A DNA stretch of 64,000 nucleotides from Planctomycetota bacterium (GTDB lineage Bacteria > Planctomycetota > Phycisphaerae > WQYP01), in contig JAKAEZ010000006.1 of NCBI GenBank assembly GCA_021819825.1, positions 37,332 through 101,331 on the forward strand. The letters run 5' to 3'. A program made the position numbers and the translations under genes. Shown here piece after piece: positions 18,249 through 26,591 of the stretch; position 1 is the first letter of the stretch, and each line of letters opens with the position of its first letter. The notes under the pieces were generated by a model. That model did no database searches. It was not told where the DNA came from and saw only the letters and a list, made by a program, of their open reading frames with translations.

Positions 18249-19389
18249 GCGCCTTCAACTAAAGTTCAATCCCTTCGAGCCGTCCGGAAGCGGCGCTCCG
18301 GCTTCAGAGAAGGAGCCGTGGCTTCCGGAAAGGTGGAAGCAGAAGCTTAAGAAATATTTCGAGCAATTGGGTGTGGGGGAGGGGATCAGGCCCCTTGCCG
18401 TGGTTGGGGAGTACGGCAGCGGGAAAAGTTATCTGTTGCATTGGTTGGATCAACATGAGTTCCCGCGTCGGCGCGTGCAGAGCTATTACTTTAATGACCC
18501 CGGCGTGCAGTTCTACGACTTGGCAAACCAATTTTTGCGGCGCCTTGGACGAAAGCACTTTTCCAAACTGGTGTGGGAGCTTGCGCAGCCACATGTCATG
18601 CACAGGCAACTTACTCTCTTTACCGGGACCTACGAAGACTTTCTGGGATCGTTTAGACAAAAGGATAGGCCCAAGCTAGAGCAGCAGATCCAGGCGGCGC
18701 TCATTGCAGCCAAGGTAACAACGGATGAAGAGATAGCCAGTCGCCTTGCCCAGATTGTTATGGATACCCCTAACAAGCCGTATTTTGAGTACCGCGATTT
18801 TGTTCCCGGCACGGCGCGATCGGTCGTCGCGGAGCATCAAGGGGCCAACTACTTCGGTGCATTGCTCCGAACGTTGCGATTGGCCGCGGGCGTGGAGAAG
18901 GTAGCGTTCTTGATAGACGAGTTCGAGGAGATTTCTCTTCACCGTAATATCACCGCCGCTGCATCCCAAGACTACCGCGTCACTCTGAAGAGGCTTATTG
19001 ATCTGACAGATGCGGGCGAACTTTGGCTCGTGTTATCGCTGACGCACGATGGAGCAGAAAAGACCAAACAGCTCGACCAAGCATTATGGAGTCGAATGTT
19101 CGAGTTCACAGTCGACCCGCTCGAGGATGATGAGGCTTACGATTTGGTCAAGAACCGTTTGGCCGATGCACGTCCGGACGAGTTAAAGCCGAAGCACGAT
19201 CTATTCCCCTTCGATCCAGGCTTCATGGCAGATCTTCGGCCGGTCACGAGATCCATTCCCCGATCCATCGTTAAGGTGTGTTCTGCCGCAATAAGCCAGG
19301 CCGCGAGCCGGAACAAAAAATCTATAAGTAACGTGGACGTGCTAGCCGTGGAGGAGAATCTCTTCCCGGTAAGTGGTGGAGAAAGATAA
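18232..19389 (+). CDS. Orc1/Cdc6-like AAA ATPase of a defence-type operon
   Basis: A 385-residue soluble P-loop ATPase. It begins KFNPFEPSGSG, a lead-in typical of ExeA/Orc-like ATPases, then Walker A GEYGSGKSYLLHWL near residue 57 and Walker B VAFLIDEFEEISLH near 222. A candidate sensor stretch, LWLVLSLTHDG, follows. A short-chain ATPase of this kind often drives or gates an effector in defence systems (BrxC/BrxD are distant comparisons), but no PglZ or other BREX core gene is present. The start has AAGGA six bases upstream. The stop overlaps the PIN gene start (TAATG). Confidence 0.75.
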   Translation: MPSPLERLQLKFNPFEPSGSGAPASEKEPWLPERWKQKLKKYFEQLGVGEGIRPLAVVGEYGSGKSYLLHWLDQHEFPRRRVQSYYFNDPGVQFYDLANQFLRRLGRKHFSKLVWELAQPHVMHRQLTLFTGTYEDFLGSFRQKDRPKLEQQIQAALIAAKVTTDEEIASRLAQIVMDTPNKPYFEYRDFVPGTARSVVAEHQGANYFGALLRTLRLAAGVEKVAFLIDEFEEISLHRNITAAASQDYRVTLKRLIDLTDAGELWLVLSLTHDGAEKTKQLDQALWSRMFEFTVDPLEDDEAYDLVKNRLADARPDELKPKHDLFPFDPGFMADLRPVTRSIPRSIVKVCSAAISQAASRNKKSISNVDVLAVEENLFPVSGGER

Positions 19390-20216
19390 TGAAGCCGGAT
19401 GAGACTGGAAGGACGCCCCCGCAACCGACCGCGCCATCACCGATCCTTTTTTTGGACACAAATGGAATCCACTACGCGCGGCTTGCATTGTCGCTCGCGA
19501 GAACGCAACACCGAAAAATTCTGAAGATGGATAATGATGAGTTCAAGGCCGCGATCAAGCGGGCCAGGGTCTGGAAGGGATCGGAAAAACCCTACATGGA
19601 CGGTTTTGCCATTGGTCACTATTTAGCAAAGCGCGTCGACGAGAGTGATGCCCGCGTTCAATACGCACCTGTCAGCGGGTTTGAGTTGCTATGCGGAGGC
19701 CTACGCGGCAGGGCCATCGTAAATGCTGCCAGAGGTAGGGTACCCAATCGGTGGTACAGCCGGTTGGACGAGGCCGAGTTGCTGCACTACCTCAACCCTG
19801 GCGACTTCGCTAAAAACGATTCCGACCGCATGGGCATATCCGATCTCTTTCAGGGCCAACTTGGCTTCACCGTCGGCGAGGCGGATGAGCGCGACATCGG
19901 GAGGGTCTTCGACTTGTCAAAATCCATATTAAAAGCCACGTTTCTCGAGATTGGCGACTGTTTGGTATACGCTAGTTCAATGCTCGCGCGAGCCGAGGCG
20001 GTAATTACCTGCGACTCGCACTTGGCAAACGTGATCCGCTCGGTGGAGAACCCGGGATCAAATCCAGAGCTTGCCAAGCAGTTTAACCGCGCGAGCAAGA
20101 TCATCCGCGAATGCGTGGCAGCGATATTAGAGGTTCAGGCATCACAGGTGTCGCTACCAAAAGCGCTGAAGATCAAGGATATGACGCAAAAAAAATCCCA
20201 AAGAGGTGCCGGGTGA
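19389..20216 (+). CDS. PIN-domain-like nuclease
   Basis: A 275-residue protein with the acidic pattern of PIN-fold RNases: ILFLDTNGIHY near residue 19, VSGFELLCGG near 96, FLEIGDCLVYASSMLARA near 193, and the closing AVITCDSHLANVI. PIN domains cut RNA, usually as toxins or ribosome-targeting effectors. At 275 residues it is longer than stand-alone VapC toxins and no VapB-like antitoxin is adjacent. The partner is more likely the ATPase upstream or the methyltransferase downstream, with which it overlaps by 4 bases (GTGA). Confidence 0.7.
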   Translation: MKPDETGRTPPQPTAPSPILFLDTNGIHYARLALSLARTQHRKILKMDNDEFKAAIKRARVWKGSEKPYMDGFAIGHYLAKRVDESDARVQYAPVSGFELLCGGLRGRAIVNAARGRVPNRWYSRLDEAELLHYLNPGDFAKNDSDRMGISDLFQGQLGFTVGEADERDIGRVFDLSKSILKATFLEIGDCLVYASSMLARAEAVITCDSHLANVIRSVENPGSNPELAKQFNRASKIIRECVAAILEVQASQVSLPKALKIKDMTQKKSQRGAG

Positions 20217-21487
20217 TCGAGAATCGGAAAGAATGGAGCGCATGGGTTACGCCGCGCGCACTGCGATCAGAACCAATCCACCGCTGGTACACGTTCCCGC
20301 ATAGTTTCACGCACCAATTGGTCGATGCCTTGGCAGAGGAGTGGGGGCTTGGGGGCCACGACCTTATTTTGGACCCTTTTGTCGGGGCTGGAACGACCGT
20401 CCTCGCGGCGAAGCTCGGTGGTATTCCCGCCGTAGGGCACGATCTTTCTCCGCTTGCCGTGTTCGTGAGCCGTGTTAAATCAACCCATTACAGCCTACCG
20501 GAAGTGCAGAAGGCATGGAACGGGCTTCTGCCGCGGCTTGTGCCGGGCAACTGGGATATGCCGCAGGGAGCGTATCCCCAGCTAGTAATCCGCGCACTTC
20601 CGTCGAAATTGCTGGGTGCATTCGAAGGGATCAGCAGCGGGATCGGCAGGATGCGTTGCCCGGAGGCGACAAAAGATCTTTTTCGGCTGGCTCTCCTCGC
20701 GACCATACCTGATTTTAGCCAGGCCGTTGCAACCGGCGGCTGGCTTTCTTGGGTTGGGAAGCGGCGTACCAAGGCGGAACTCGTTCCGGCATTCAGGCTA
20801 CGGATGCAGAAAATACTGGAGGACATCCGCGAGTCGCCAGCACCTTGCAATGGAAACTGGCCTGTTTCATGCGCTGACGCCCGGAAACTTCCGGAGGCTG
20901 ACTCGACGGTCAGTGCGGTGATTACGTCACCCCCGTACCCAAACCGGCATGATTACACGCGCGTTTTCGGGGTCGAGTTGATGTATGGCTTTTTGGATTG
21001 GGAGCGAACTCGAGATCTCCGCCGCCAGAGTTTTCAATCCCACCCCGAATCGCGGCCGGACCGGCCAACTTCAACTGAGTACTTCCCGCCACCGCGCCTT
21101 ATAAAACTTCTCCGCGAGCTGAAGGAAGCTGGCGTTGAGGAAAAAATTACGGGGATGATCAGCGGCTATTTTCTGGACATATTCTTATGTCTCCGCGAAC
21201 TCCGACGGGTCTGCAAGCCGAACGCTCCGATAGCCCTAGTCCTGGGTAATGCCCGTTACGCCGGAGTTCCGGTGATCGTTGACGAGCTGACGGCAACAAT
21301 TGGGGAGCAGGCGGGCTTACGTTGCGAACGCATCAGAGCAGTCCGATTTCGAGGAAACAGCGCCCAACAAATGGGGGCCTATGGGAGATCGCCGTCCCGT
21401 GAGAGCGTCATCATTTTCCGGAACGGCAAAGATAGGGTCACAAATCGGGAAGGTAATCCGTCGTATCGCCGCTCGGGCCGGGAATGA
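20213..21487 (+). CDS. Amino-type DNA methyltransferase (N6-adenine or N4-cytosine)
   Basis: A 424-residue methyltransferase. Motif I LDPFVGAGTTVLAA lies near residue 53 and catalytic motif IV TSPPYPNRHDYTR near 237, with about 180 residues between them that would hold the recognition domain. This is the alpha-like motif order. I start it at GTG 20213 (GTGA overlap with the PIN stop, AAAGAGG upstream) rather than the upstream ORF-track start inside the PIN gene. It would mark host DNA so that the ATPase/PIN proteins act only on unmarked DNA or after infection; that role is inference. Confidence 0.82.
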   Translation: MIENRKEWSAWVTPRALRSEPIHRWYTFPHSFTHQLVDALAEEWGLGGHDLILDPFVGAGTTVLAAKLGGIPAVGHDLSPLAVFVSRVKSTHYSLPEVQKAWNGLLPRLVPGNWDMPQGAYPQLVIRALPSKLLGAFEGISSGIGRMRCPEATKDLFRLALLATIPDFSQAVATGGWLSWVGKRRTKAELVPAFRLRMQKILEDIRESPAPCNGNWPVSCADARKLPEADSTVSAVITSPPYPNRHDYTRVFGVELMYGFLDWERTRDLRRQSFQSHPESRPDRPTSTEYFPPPRLIKLLRELKEAGVEEKITGMISGYFLDIFLCLRELRRVCKPNAPIALVLGNARYAGVPVIVDELTATIGEQAGLRCERIRAVRFRGNSAQQMGAYGRSPSRESVIIFRNGKDRVTNREGNPSYRRSGRE

Positions 21488-21844
21488 ATGCGAATTACCA
21501 CGCCTGTCAGTCAATTATTGCCCGAGAAATGTGACGGGGACGTAACTGGATTATAAAATTGGCGACGGCATTCACGGTTGCTGAATTGTGCGGCGGCTAT
21601 CGCCGCGGAGCAGGCGAATTTGGAGCAGGGGAGCAGGGGAGCACTTATGGCGGGCGGCGCTGCGCTTAATGAATAATGAATAATGGGACGCGGTGCGGGG
21701 CACTGCTTAATGGTTTTGGGTTGCGGATCGCGTTGGGTTAGGGGGGGGGGACGCGGGCACGATGCCCGCGGCTTAATGGGCGGCGGCGGGGTGGCGGATA
21801 CCACGGGTACTTGCTTCCTGTTGCCTATTGCGCTAGGATGTGTC
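21488..21844. other. Spacer between defence island and copper genes
   Basis: No gene. It contains GGAGCAGGGGAGCAGGGGAG, AATGAATAATGAATAATGGG, a run of ten G at 21741-21750 and a REP-like palindrome. The word style matches the spacer at 7758-8942, so related sequence flanks the island on both sides. Confidence 0.55.
21752..21770. repeat. REP-like palindrome
   Basis: CGCGGGCA and TGCCCGCG form an 8-bp stem around the loop CGA. It is a compact inverted repeat in non-coding DNA; no T-run follows on either strand, so it is not a good terminator. Confidence 0.65.
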
Positions 21845-21865
21845 ATATACCCCATGGGGGTATAT
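21845..21865. promoter_or_regulatory. CsoR-type operator
   Basis: A near-perfect palindrome, ATATACCCC-ATGGGGGTATAT, lies 20 bp before the repressor gene. A/T-flanked C-run/G-run dyads are the known binding pattern of CsoR/RcnR family repressors, so this is the likely site of autoregulation and of copA control. Confidence 0.75.
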
Positions 21866-21884
21866 AAGACGGAGTAGCGCTTCT

Positions 21885-22286
21885 ATGCCTAAGAATGTGA
21901 AAAGCCGAAACTTAGAACCCAGGCCGGCCGAACAACATGGCCGTTCTCCTGGCCCGGCTGACCGGCCTCTACCGAAATTGCGGCGGTTTGGCCCCGGAGG
22001 GAACGCTTTCGCGGTGGATGCGGATAAGAAGAGGGCCAACCTCCATCGCCTCAAAAGAATTGAAGGCCAAATTCGCGGTGTGCATGAGATGGTGCAACAG
22101 GACCGGTACTGCGCGGATATTCTTATTCAGATTGCCGCCGCGCAAAAGTCTCTTTCGGGTGTCGCACGGCAATTGCTGGCTAATCATCTCAAGCATTGTG
22201 TTGCGCATGAGATTCGGGCCGGCGGGGCGCAGGCTGATGCCGCCTGCGAGGAACTTGTGAAACTCATATCTCATCTGGACCATTAA
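21885..22286 (+). CDS. csoR: CsoR-family copper-sensing repressor
   Basis: A 133-residue metal-sensing repressor. After an unusual basic, proline-rich N-terminal stretch of about 50 residues comes the family core [20 protein letters not shown]. The copper ligands of CsoR can be seen: Cys in RYCADIL, then His and Cys in NHLKHCV (H-x3-C). This C-H-C set fits Cu(I) rather than nickel or formaldehyde sensing. ATG 21885 is chosen because it lies downstream of the operator with GGAG upstream; the track start would put the operator inside the gene. The copper ATPase follows after 16 bp. Confidence 0.85.
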   Translation: MPKNVKSRNLEPRPAEQHGRSPGPADRPLPKLRRFGPGGNAFAVDADKKRANLHRLKRIEGQIRGVHEMVQQDRYCADILIQIAAAQKSLSGVARQLLANHLKHCVAHEIRAGGAQADAACEELVKLISHLDH

Positions 22287-22302
22287 GCGGAAGAAGGAAA
22301 CT

Positions 22303-24993
22303 ATGAATACCGTGAATATAACAACTGATACATCATTGCAGGGCAGCCAGACGCTTGACCCAGTCTGTGGCATGAAGATAACGCCCGAAAAGGCGGCAGC
22401 GCACCGTGAGCATGGCGGCCAGACCTATTATTTCTGTGGTAAAAGCTGCCTGGAGAAATTCCTGCTTCACCCGGAGCAATACGTGAAAGCAAGCGTTGTC
22501 GCTCAGACGGCGATTGATCCAGTCTGCGGCATGAATGTTGCGCGGGAAACTGCGCGGGGGAAATGGGAGCATCGGGGTGTTACCTATTATTTCTGTTGCA
22601 AAGGGTGTTTAGAAAAATTCCAGAGCGATCCGGAAAAATATCTCAATAAGCAGCCATTAAAGCCAGGGGGTGGCGGCCTGGTGCAACTGGGAGTTTCCGC
22701 AAAAACGATGAGGACAACGCCCGCCGCCGCGTTGACCGCTGGTCCGGCAGCGCCGCTTGGGGCCGCAAATCACCAATACATCTGTCCGATGGATCCGGAA
22801 ATTCACAGTGATAAACCGGGAGCGTGCCCCAAGTGCGGCATGGCCCTGGAACTTGATTTGTCATCGCCGCCTGCCCGCAAGGCAATGCGTTATACCTGCC
22901 CGATGGATCCGGAAATTATCCGTACTGAACCGGGCGCGTGCCCCAAGTGCGGTATGGCCTTGGAGCCAATGGAAGTTCAATCGGCTGGCGAACCGGAGAA
23001 TCCGGAATTAGTGGATATGTCCCGGCGTTTCCGCATTGGCCTGGCACTGGCGGTGCCGGTGTTTATATTATCCATGCTGGCAGATTTAAAAATTGCCCAT
23101 CTCAACACGTCGGCGTGGGTAAACTGGGTCAACCTTCTCTTATCTACACCGGTGGTGTTCTGGTGCGGCATGCCCTTTTTTGTGCGGGCGTGGGCTTCGA
23201 TTAAAACCTGGCATCTCAACATGTTTACGCTGATCGGGTTAGGCGTGGGCGTGGCGTATGTGTACAGCTTTGTTGCCACGCTGGTGCCGCAAATTTTTCC
23301 CCCGGCATTTCAGGTTCATCCCGGCCTGGTGGCGACATACTTTGAAGCTGCCGCCGTGATTGTCGTGCTGGTGTTGCTGGGGCAAATGCTGGAGTTGCGG
23401 GCACGCGGCAAAACCGGCGCGGCCATCCGGGAATTATTGGATTTATCGCCCAAAAGTGCCCGGCGTATTGCCGCCGACGGCAATCAACAGGATGTGCCGC
23501 TGGAACAGATTGCCGTGGGGGATAAACTCCAAGTGCGCCCCGGGGAAAGACTCCCCGTTGATGGAATCGTGCTGGAAGGTTCCAGTACCGTCGATGAATC
23601 CATGATTTCCGGGGAACCCATTCCTGTGCTCAAGGCGACGGGGGACAAAGTCATTGGGGGCACGGTGAATGGCACCGGCGGCCTGGTGATGGAGGCGCAA
23701 AAAGTCGGGGCCGATACGCTGTTAGCGCAAATTGTGGCGTTGGTTTCCCAGGCACAGCGCAGCCGTGCGCCGATTCAACGTCTGGCTGATAAAGTTGCCG
23801 GAATTTTTGTGCCCGCGGTGGTAGGCTCGGCAATTCTGACGTTTATTTTATGGTCCCTATTTGGCCCCGCTCCGGCGATGGCCTATGCGCTGGTAAATGC
23901 GGTGGCGGTGGTGATGATCGCCTGCCCCTGCGCCCTGGGGTTGGCCACACCGATGTCCATCATGGTGGGTGTTGGCCGGGCGGCCCAATCGGGCGTGCTG
24001 ATAAAAAACGCGGAAGTTCTTGAAGTCATGGAAAAAATTGACACCATCGCACTGGATAAAACCGGTACGTTGACACAGGGCCATCCGAAGGTGGTAACAC
24101 TTCAGCCGCAGCCGGGCGTTTCCGCTGATGATTTGCTTCAATTGGCCGCTTCGTTGGAGCGTGGCAGCGAGCATCCGCTGGCGGCAGCCATTGTTTCCGC
24201 GGCCCAAACCCGGGGCATGCCGCTATTGCCGGTTGAGGAATTTCAATCCACCAGCGGACAGGGTGTCTGTGGCAAAATCAAGGGGCAGAATGTGGCCATC
24301 GGCAATGCGGCACTGATGCAGCAACTGCGGATTCCCATTGAATCCGTGTCACAACAAGAGGAAGTTCTGCGCAGCACCGGTCAAACAATTATGTATGTGG
24401 CGGCGGAGGGAAATTTTATGGGTCTCTTGGGTACGCAAGATCCGCTGCGTCCCGGTGCCGCGGAAATGGTTAAGCGTATAAAGTCTCTGGGCCTGTCTGT
24501 GGTTATGATCACCGGTGATAACGAGGCCACGGCCAAGGCCGTTGCCCGTCGCGTGGGTATTGACGCGGTCGAAGCGAATACTTTACCGCAGCAAAAAGCC
24601 GAGGCGGTGCGCCGCCTGCAAAGTCAGGGACGAAAAGTGGCTCTGGCGGGCGACGGCATTAATGACGCGCCCGCCCTGGCGCAGGCGGATGTGGGTATTG
24701 CCATGGGTACCGGTACGGATGTCGCAATCGCCAGTGCCGGTGTGACATTACTGCACGGAGATTTAGCCGGCATACTCCAGGCGCGACACATAAGCATCGC
24801 GACGATGCGGAATATCCGGCAGAATCTTTTATGGGCATTTGGTTACAACATTCTGGGAATACCGGTTGCCGCGGGTATTTTGTATCCATTTTTCGGCATT
24901 CTTCTAAGCCCCATGATCGCCGCGGCAGCGATGAGCTTCAGTAGCGTATCGGTTATTGCCAATTCTCTGCGGCTGCGAAAACTGAAACTGTAG
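22303..24993 (+). CDS. copA: P-type copper-exporting ATPase with two YHS and two heavy-metal-binding domains
   Basis: Pumps Cu(I) out of the cytoplasm at the cost of ATP. It has 896 residues. Two YHS domains (DPVCGM ... [12 protein letters not shown] and DPVCGM ... [12 protein letters not shown]) occupy residues 20-112. Two copies of the small metal-binding module CPMDPEI...[12 protein letters not shown] follow at about 154-225. The ATPase core has CPC in [12 protein letters not shown] near 540, phosphorylation site DKTGTLTQG near 585, TGDNEAT near 736 and [10 protein letters not shown] near 783. The N-terminus replaces the usual HMA domains. It is co-transcribed with csoR. Confidence 0.93.
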   Translation: MNTVNITTDTSLQGSQTLDPVCGMKITPEKAAAHREHGGQTYYFCGKSCLEKFLLHPEQYVKASVVAQTAIDPVCGMNVARETARGKWEHRGVTYYFCCKGCLEKFQSDPEKYLNKQPLKPGGGGLVQLGVSAKTMRTTPAAALTAGPAAPLGAANHQYICPMDPEIHSDKPGACPKCGMALELDLSSPPARKAMRYTCPMDPEIIRTEPGACPKCGMALEPMEVQSAGEPENPELVDMSRRFRIGLALAVPVFILSMLADLKIAHLNTSAWVNWVNLLLSTPVVFWCGMPFFVRAWASIKTWHLNMFTLIGLGVGVAYVYSFVATLVPQIFPPAFQVHPGLVATYFEAAAVIVVLVLLGQMLELRARGKTGAAIRELLDLSPKSARRIAADGNQQDVPLEQIAVGDKLQVRPGERLPVDGIVLEGSSTVDESMISGEPIPVLKATGDKVIGGTVNGTGGLVMEAQKVGADTLLAQIVALVSQAQRSRAPIQRLADKVAGIFVPAVVGSAILTFILWSLFGPAPAMAYALVNAVAVVMIACPCALGLATPMSIMVGVGRAAQSGVLIKNAEVLEVMEKIDTIALDKTGTLTQGHPKVVTLQPQPGVSADDLLQLAASLERGSEHPLAAAIVSAAQTRGMPLLPVEEFQSTSGQGVCGKIKGQNVAIGNAALMQQLRIPIESVSQQEEVLRSTGQTIMYVAAEGNFMGLLGTQDPLRPGAAEMVKRIKSLGLSVVMITGDNEATAKAVARRVGIDAVEANTLPQQKAEAVRRLQSQGRKVALAGDGINDAPALAQADVGIAMGTGTDVAIASAGVTLLHGDLAGILQARHISIATMRNIRQNLLWAFGYNILGIPVAAGILYPFFGILLSPMIAAAAMSFSSVSVIANSLRLRKLKL

Positions 24994-24995
24994 CC

Positions 24996-25011
24996 TGACG
25001 CGGCAGCGTCA
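24996..25011. terminator. Possible terminator hairpin between convergent genes
   Basis: TGACGC-GGCA-GCGTCA just after the copA stop. The T-tract after it is short and interrupted (ATGGTTTG), so it may only protect the 3' end. It lies between copA and the convergent MFS gene; the remaining spacer to 25184 holds nothing recognisable. Confidence 0.35.
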
Positions 25012-25184
25012 TGGTTTGATGCGGAGTGGGGCGGCGGGCGAAAACACAGTCCAGTTCGGCACGCAGTGTACGCATCGTGACGGGGGAAGCGCATGGTGTC
25101 ACAGGAACGTAATCCGCAAAAAACTCAACGCTGCCGCATTGAGCTAATCACACGGCATGGTTGGGATGGGCATCGCCGCGCCGA

Positions 25185-26591
25185 TTACGGTTCCTGCGCT
25201 AATGATTTATTGGTCGTATCTATACGAAACAGCCAGGTTGTCACACCGCCCAAAACCGACCCCGCGGCCAGGACCAGCAGCAGTTTTGGCGTGCCAATCG
25301 CCTTGCCTAATACGGGGAGAAAAAACGTGCTCGCCACCGCTCCCAGACGGGAAAAAGCGGTGGCAAAGCCGTGGCCCGCAGCTCGCACGTCCGTGGGGAA
25401 TACTTCCGCCGCCAGAACATACGTGGTGTTGCCGGGGCCAAAAGCGTTAAAAGCCTGTGAGAGCATCATTCCCAGAAACACCATGGCCAATGCCAGCGTG
25501 CTGTATTGCATCACCCATTGCGCGTGGCCATGTTTTATTACCTGGTGGGCGGGAACATTCATCGCGGTGACGCCCACGAGGACCAGCGCTACCGCACTGC
25601 CGACAAAGCCAATAATCTGCGGCCAGATGCGCCCGATGCGATCCACGGTGAGCGCCAATGGCACATATCCGAGCAAAAACGTGACCGAGAGCATCGCCGA
25701 ACCAAGTATCTGCTGGTGTGCCGTCTTAAAGCCAAGATGGCCGAGAATCAGCGGTGTGTAAATGGTCAGGTAATAACCCACAAGGTCCATGATAAACCAT
25801 GGAATGCACACCAGCAGCGTGGCGCGAATATAGCGCTTTTGAAATAACACACGCCATGGCGTTCTGGGTGCCACGGCCCGCTTTTGCTCCGCCGCCAAGA
25901 TGACGTTGAGATCAGCCGGTGTGATCGTGGGATCAACACGCGCTAAAACCGCCGCCGCATTTTCCGCCTGCCCATGGCGCAGGTACCACCTTGGCGACTC
26001 GGGCAAATTACGCCGCAACCAGATGACAAACAACGCCGGCACTGCGCCAATCAGCAGCATAATCCGCCAGGCGATGGGGCCAAACGATAGCAGGCTGTAT
26101 GCCACCAAACCGGCGGCAATAGCCCCACCTGTCCACAGGCCGAAGGTCCAGGTAATTACGCCGCCGCGTTTATTTTTAGGCATGAACTCGGCCATGTATG
26201 TAGCGCTGATAGGATAATCCGCACCGATGCCCATACCCAGTACAAAGCGGAACGCTACCAGAGCCTCAATGTTCCAGGCCGCACTGCATAGGATCGCGGC
26301 AAAAAAAAAGGTGATCAAATCAATAAGGTAAATAGCCTTGCGCCCGTAGCGGTCCGCCACGTGCCCCCCGATCAGGGCACCAAGAAATGCCCCGGCCAAT
26401 GCGGATGTGCCAACCCAGCGGTATTGCGACGGCCCAAGATGCCATTGTCGCGCCAGCAGCACCAGCACCGCACCGACAATAATTGTGTCATAGCCGTCGA
26501 GAAATATGCCCAGCCCTGCCGCCCAGGCCAGTCGCCGATGCAAGGGACTCATCGGGGCATCATCCATTTTTTCCAGCAGGCTATTCACCAA
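25185..26591 (-). CDS. MFS transporter (metabolite/phosphate:proton symporter-like)
   Basis: A 12-helix major facilitator carrier of about 468 residues. The loop 2-3 signature GGHVADRYGRKAIYL is present, and GMGIGADYPISATYMAEF resembles the stretch in phosphate:H+ and related sugar-porter families. The gene starts directly after the stop of the phosphoesterase gene upstream on the minus strand; GGAG upstream suits GTG 26588 better than TTG 26591. The pairing suggests uptake of phosphate or of a product released by the exported phosphoesterase, which is inference. Confidence 0.82.
   Translation of the reverse strand: MVNSLLEKMDDAPMSPLHRRLAWAAGLGIFLDGYDTIIVGAVLVLLARQWHLGPSQYRWVGTSALAGAFLGALIGGHVADRYGRKAIYLIDLITFFFAAILCSAAWNIEALVAFRFVLGMGIGADYPISATYMAEFMPKNKRGGVITWTFGLWTGGAIAAGLVAYSLLSFGPIAWRIMLLIGAVPALFVIWLRRNLPESPRWYLRHGQAENAAAVLARVDPTITPADLNVILAAEQKRAVAPRTPWRVLFQKRYIRATLLVCIPWFIMDLVGYYLTIYTPLILGHLGFKTAHQQILGSAMLSVTFLLGYVPLALTVDRIGRIWPQIIGFVGSAVALVLVGVTAMNVPAHQVIKHGHAQWVMQYSTLALAMVFLGMMLSQAFNAFGPGNTTYVLAAEVFPTDVRAAGHGFATAFSRLGAVASTFFLPVLGKAIGTPKLLLVLAAGSVLGGVTTWLFRIDTTNKSLAQEP

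Noticed and set aside
8943-21487. BREX or DISARM assignment for the defence island
   Set aside because: No PglZ, BrxA or DUF1998 protein is present. A methylase, a helicase and a PLD domain alone are not enough to name either system.
24996-25011. Strong rho-independent terminator after copA
   Set aside because: The stem is only 6 bp and the T-run is interrupted, so I list it as possible only.
25093-25761. 222-codon plus-strand ORF over the MFS gene
   Set aside because: It is antisense to a carrier with clear membrane helices and has no domain features or ribosome site.
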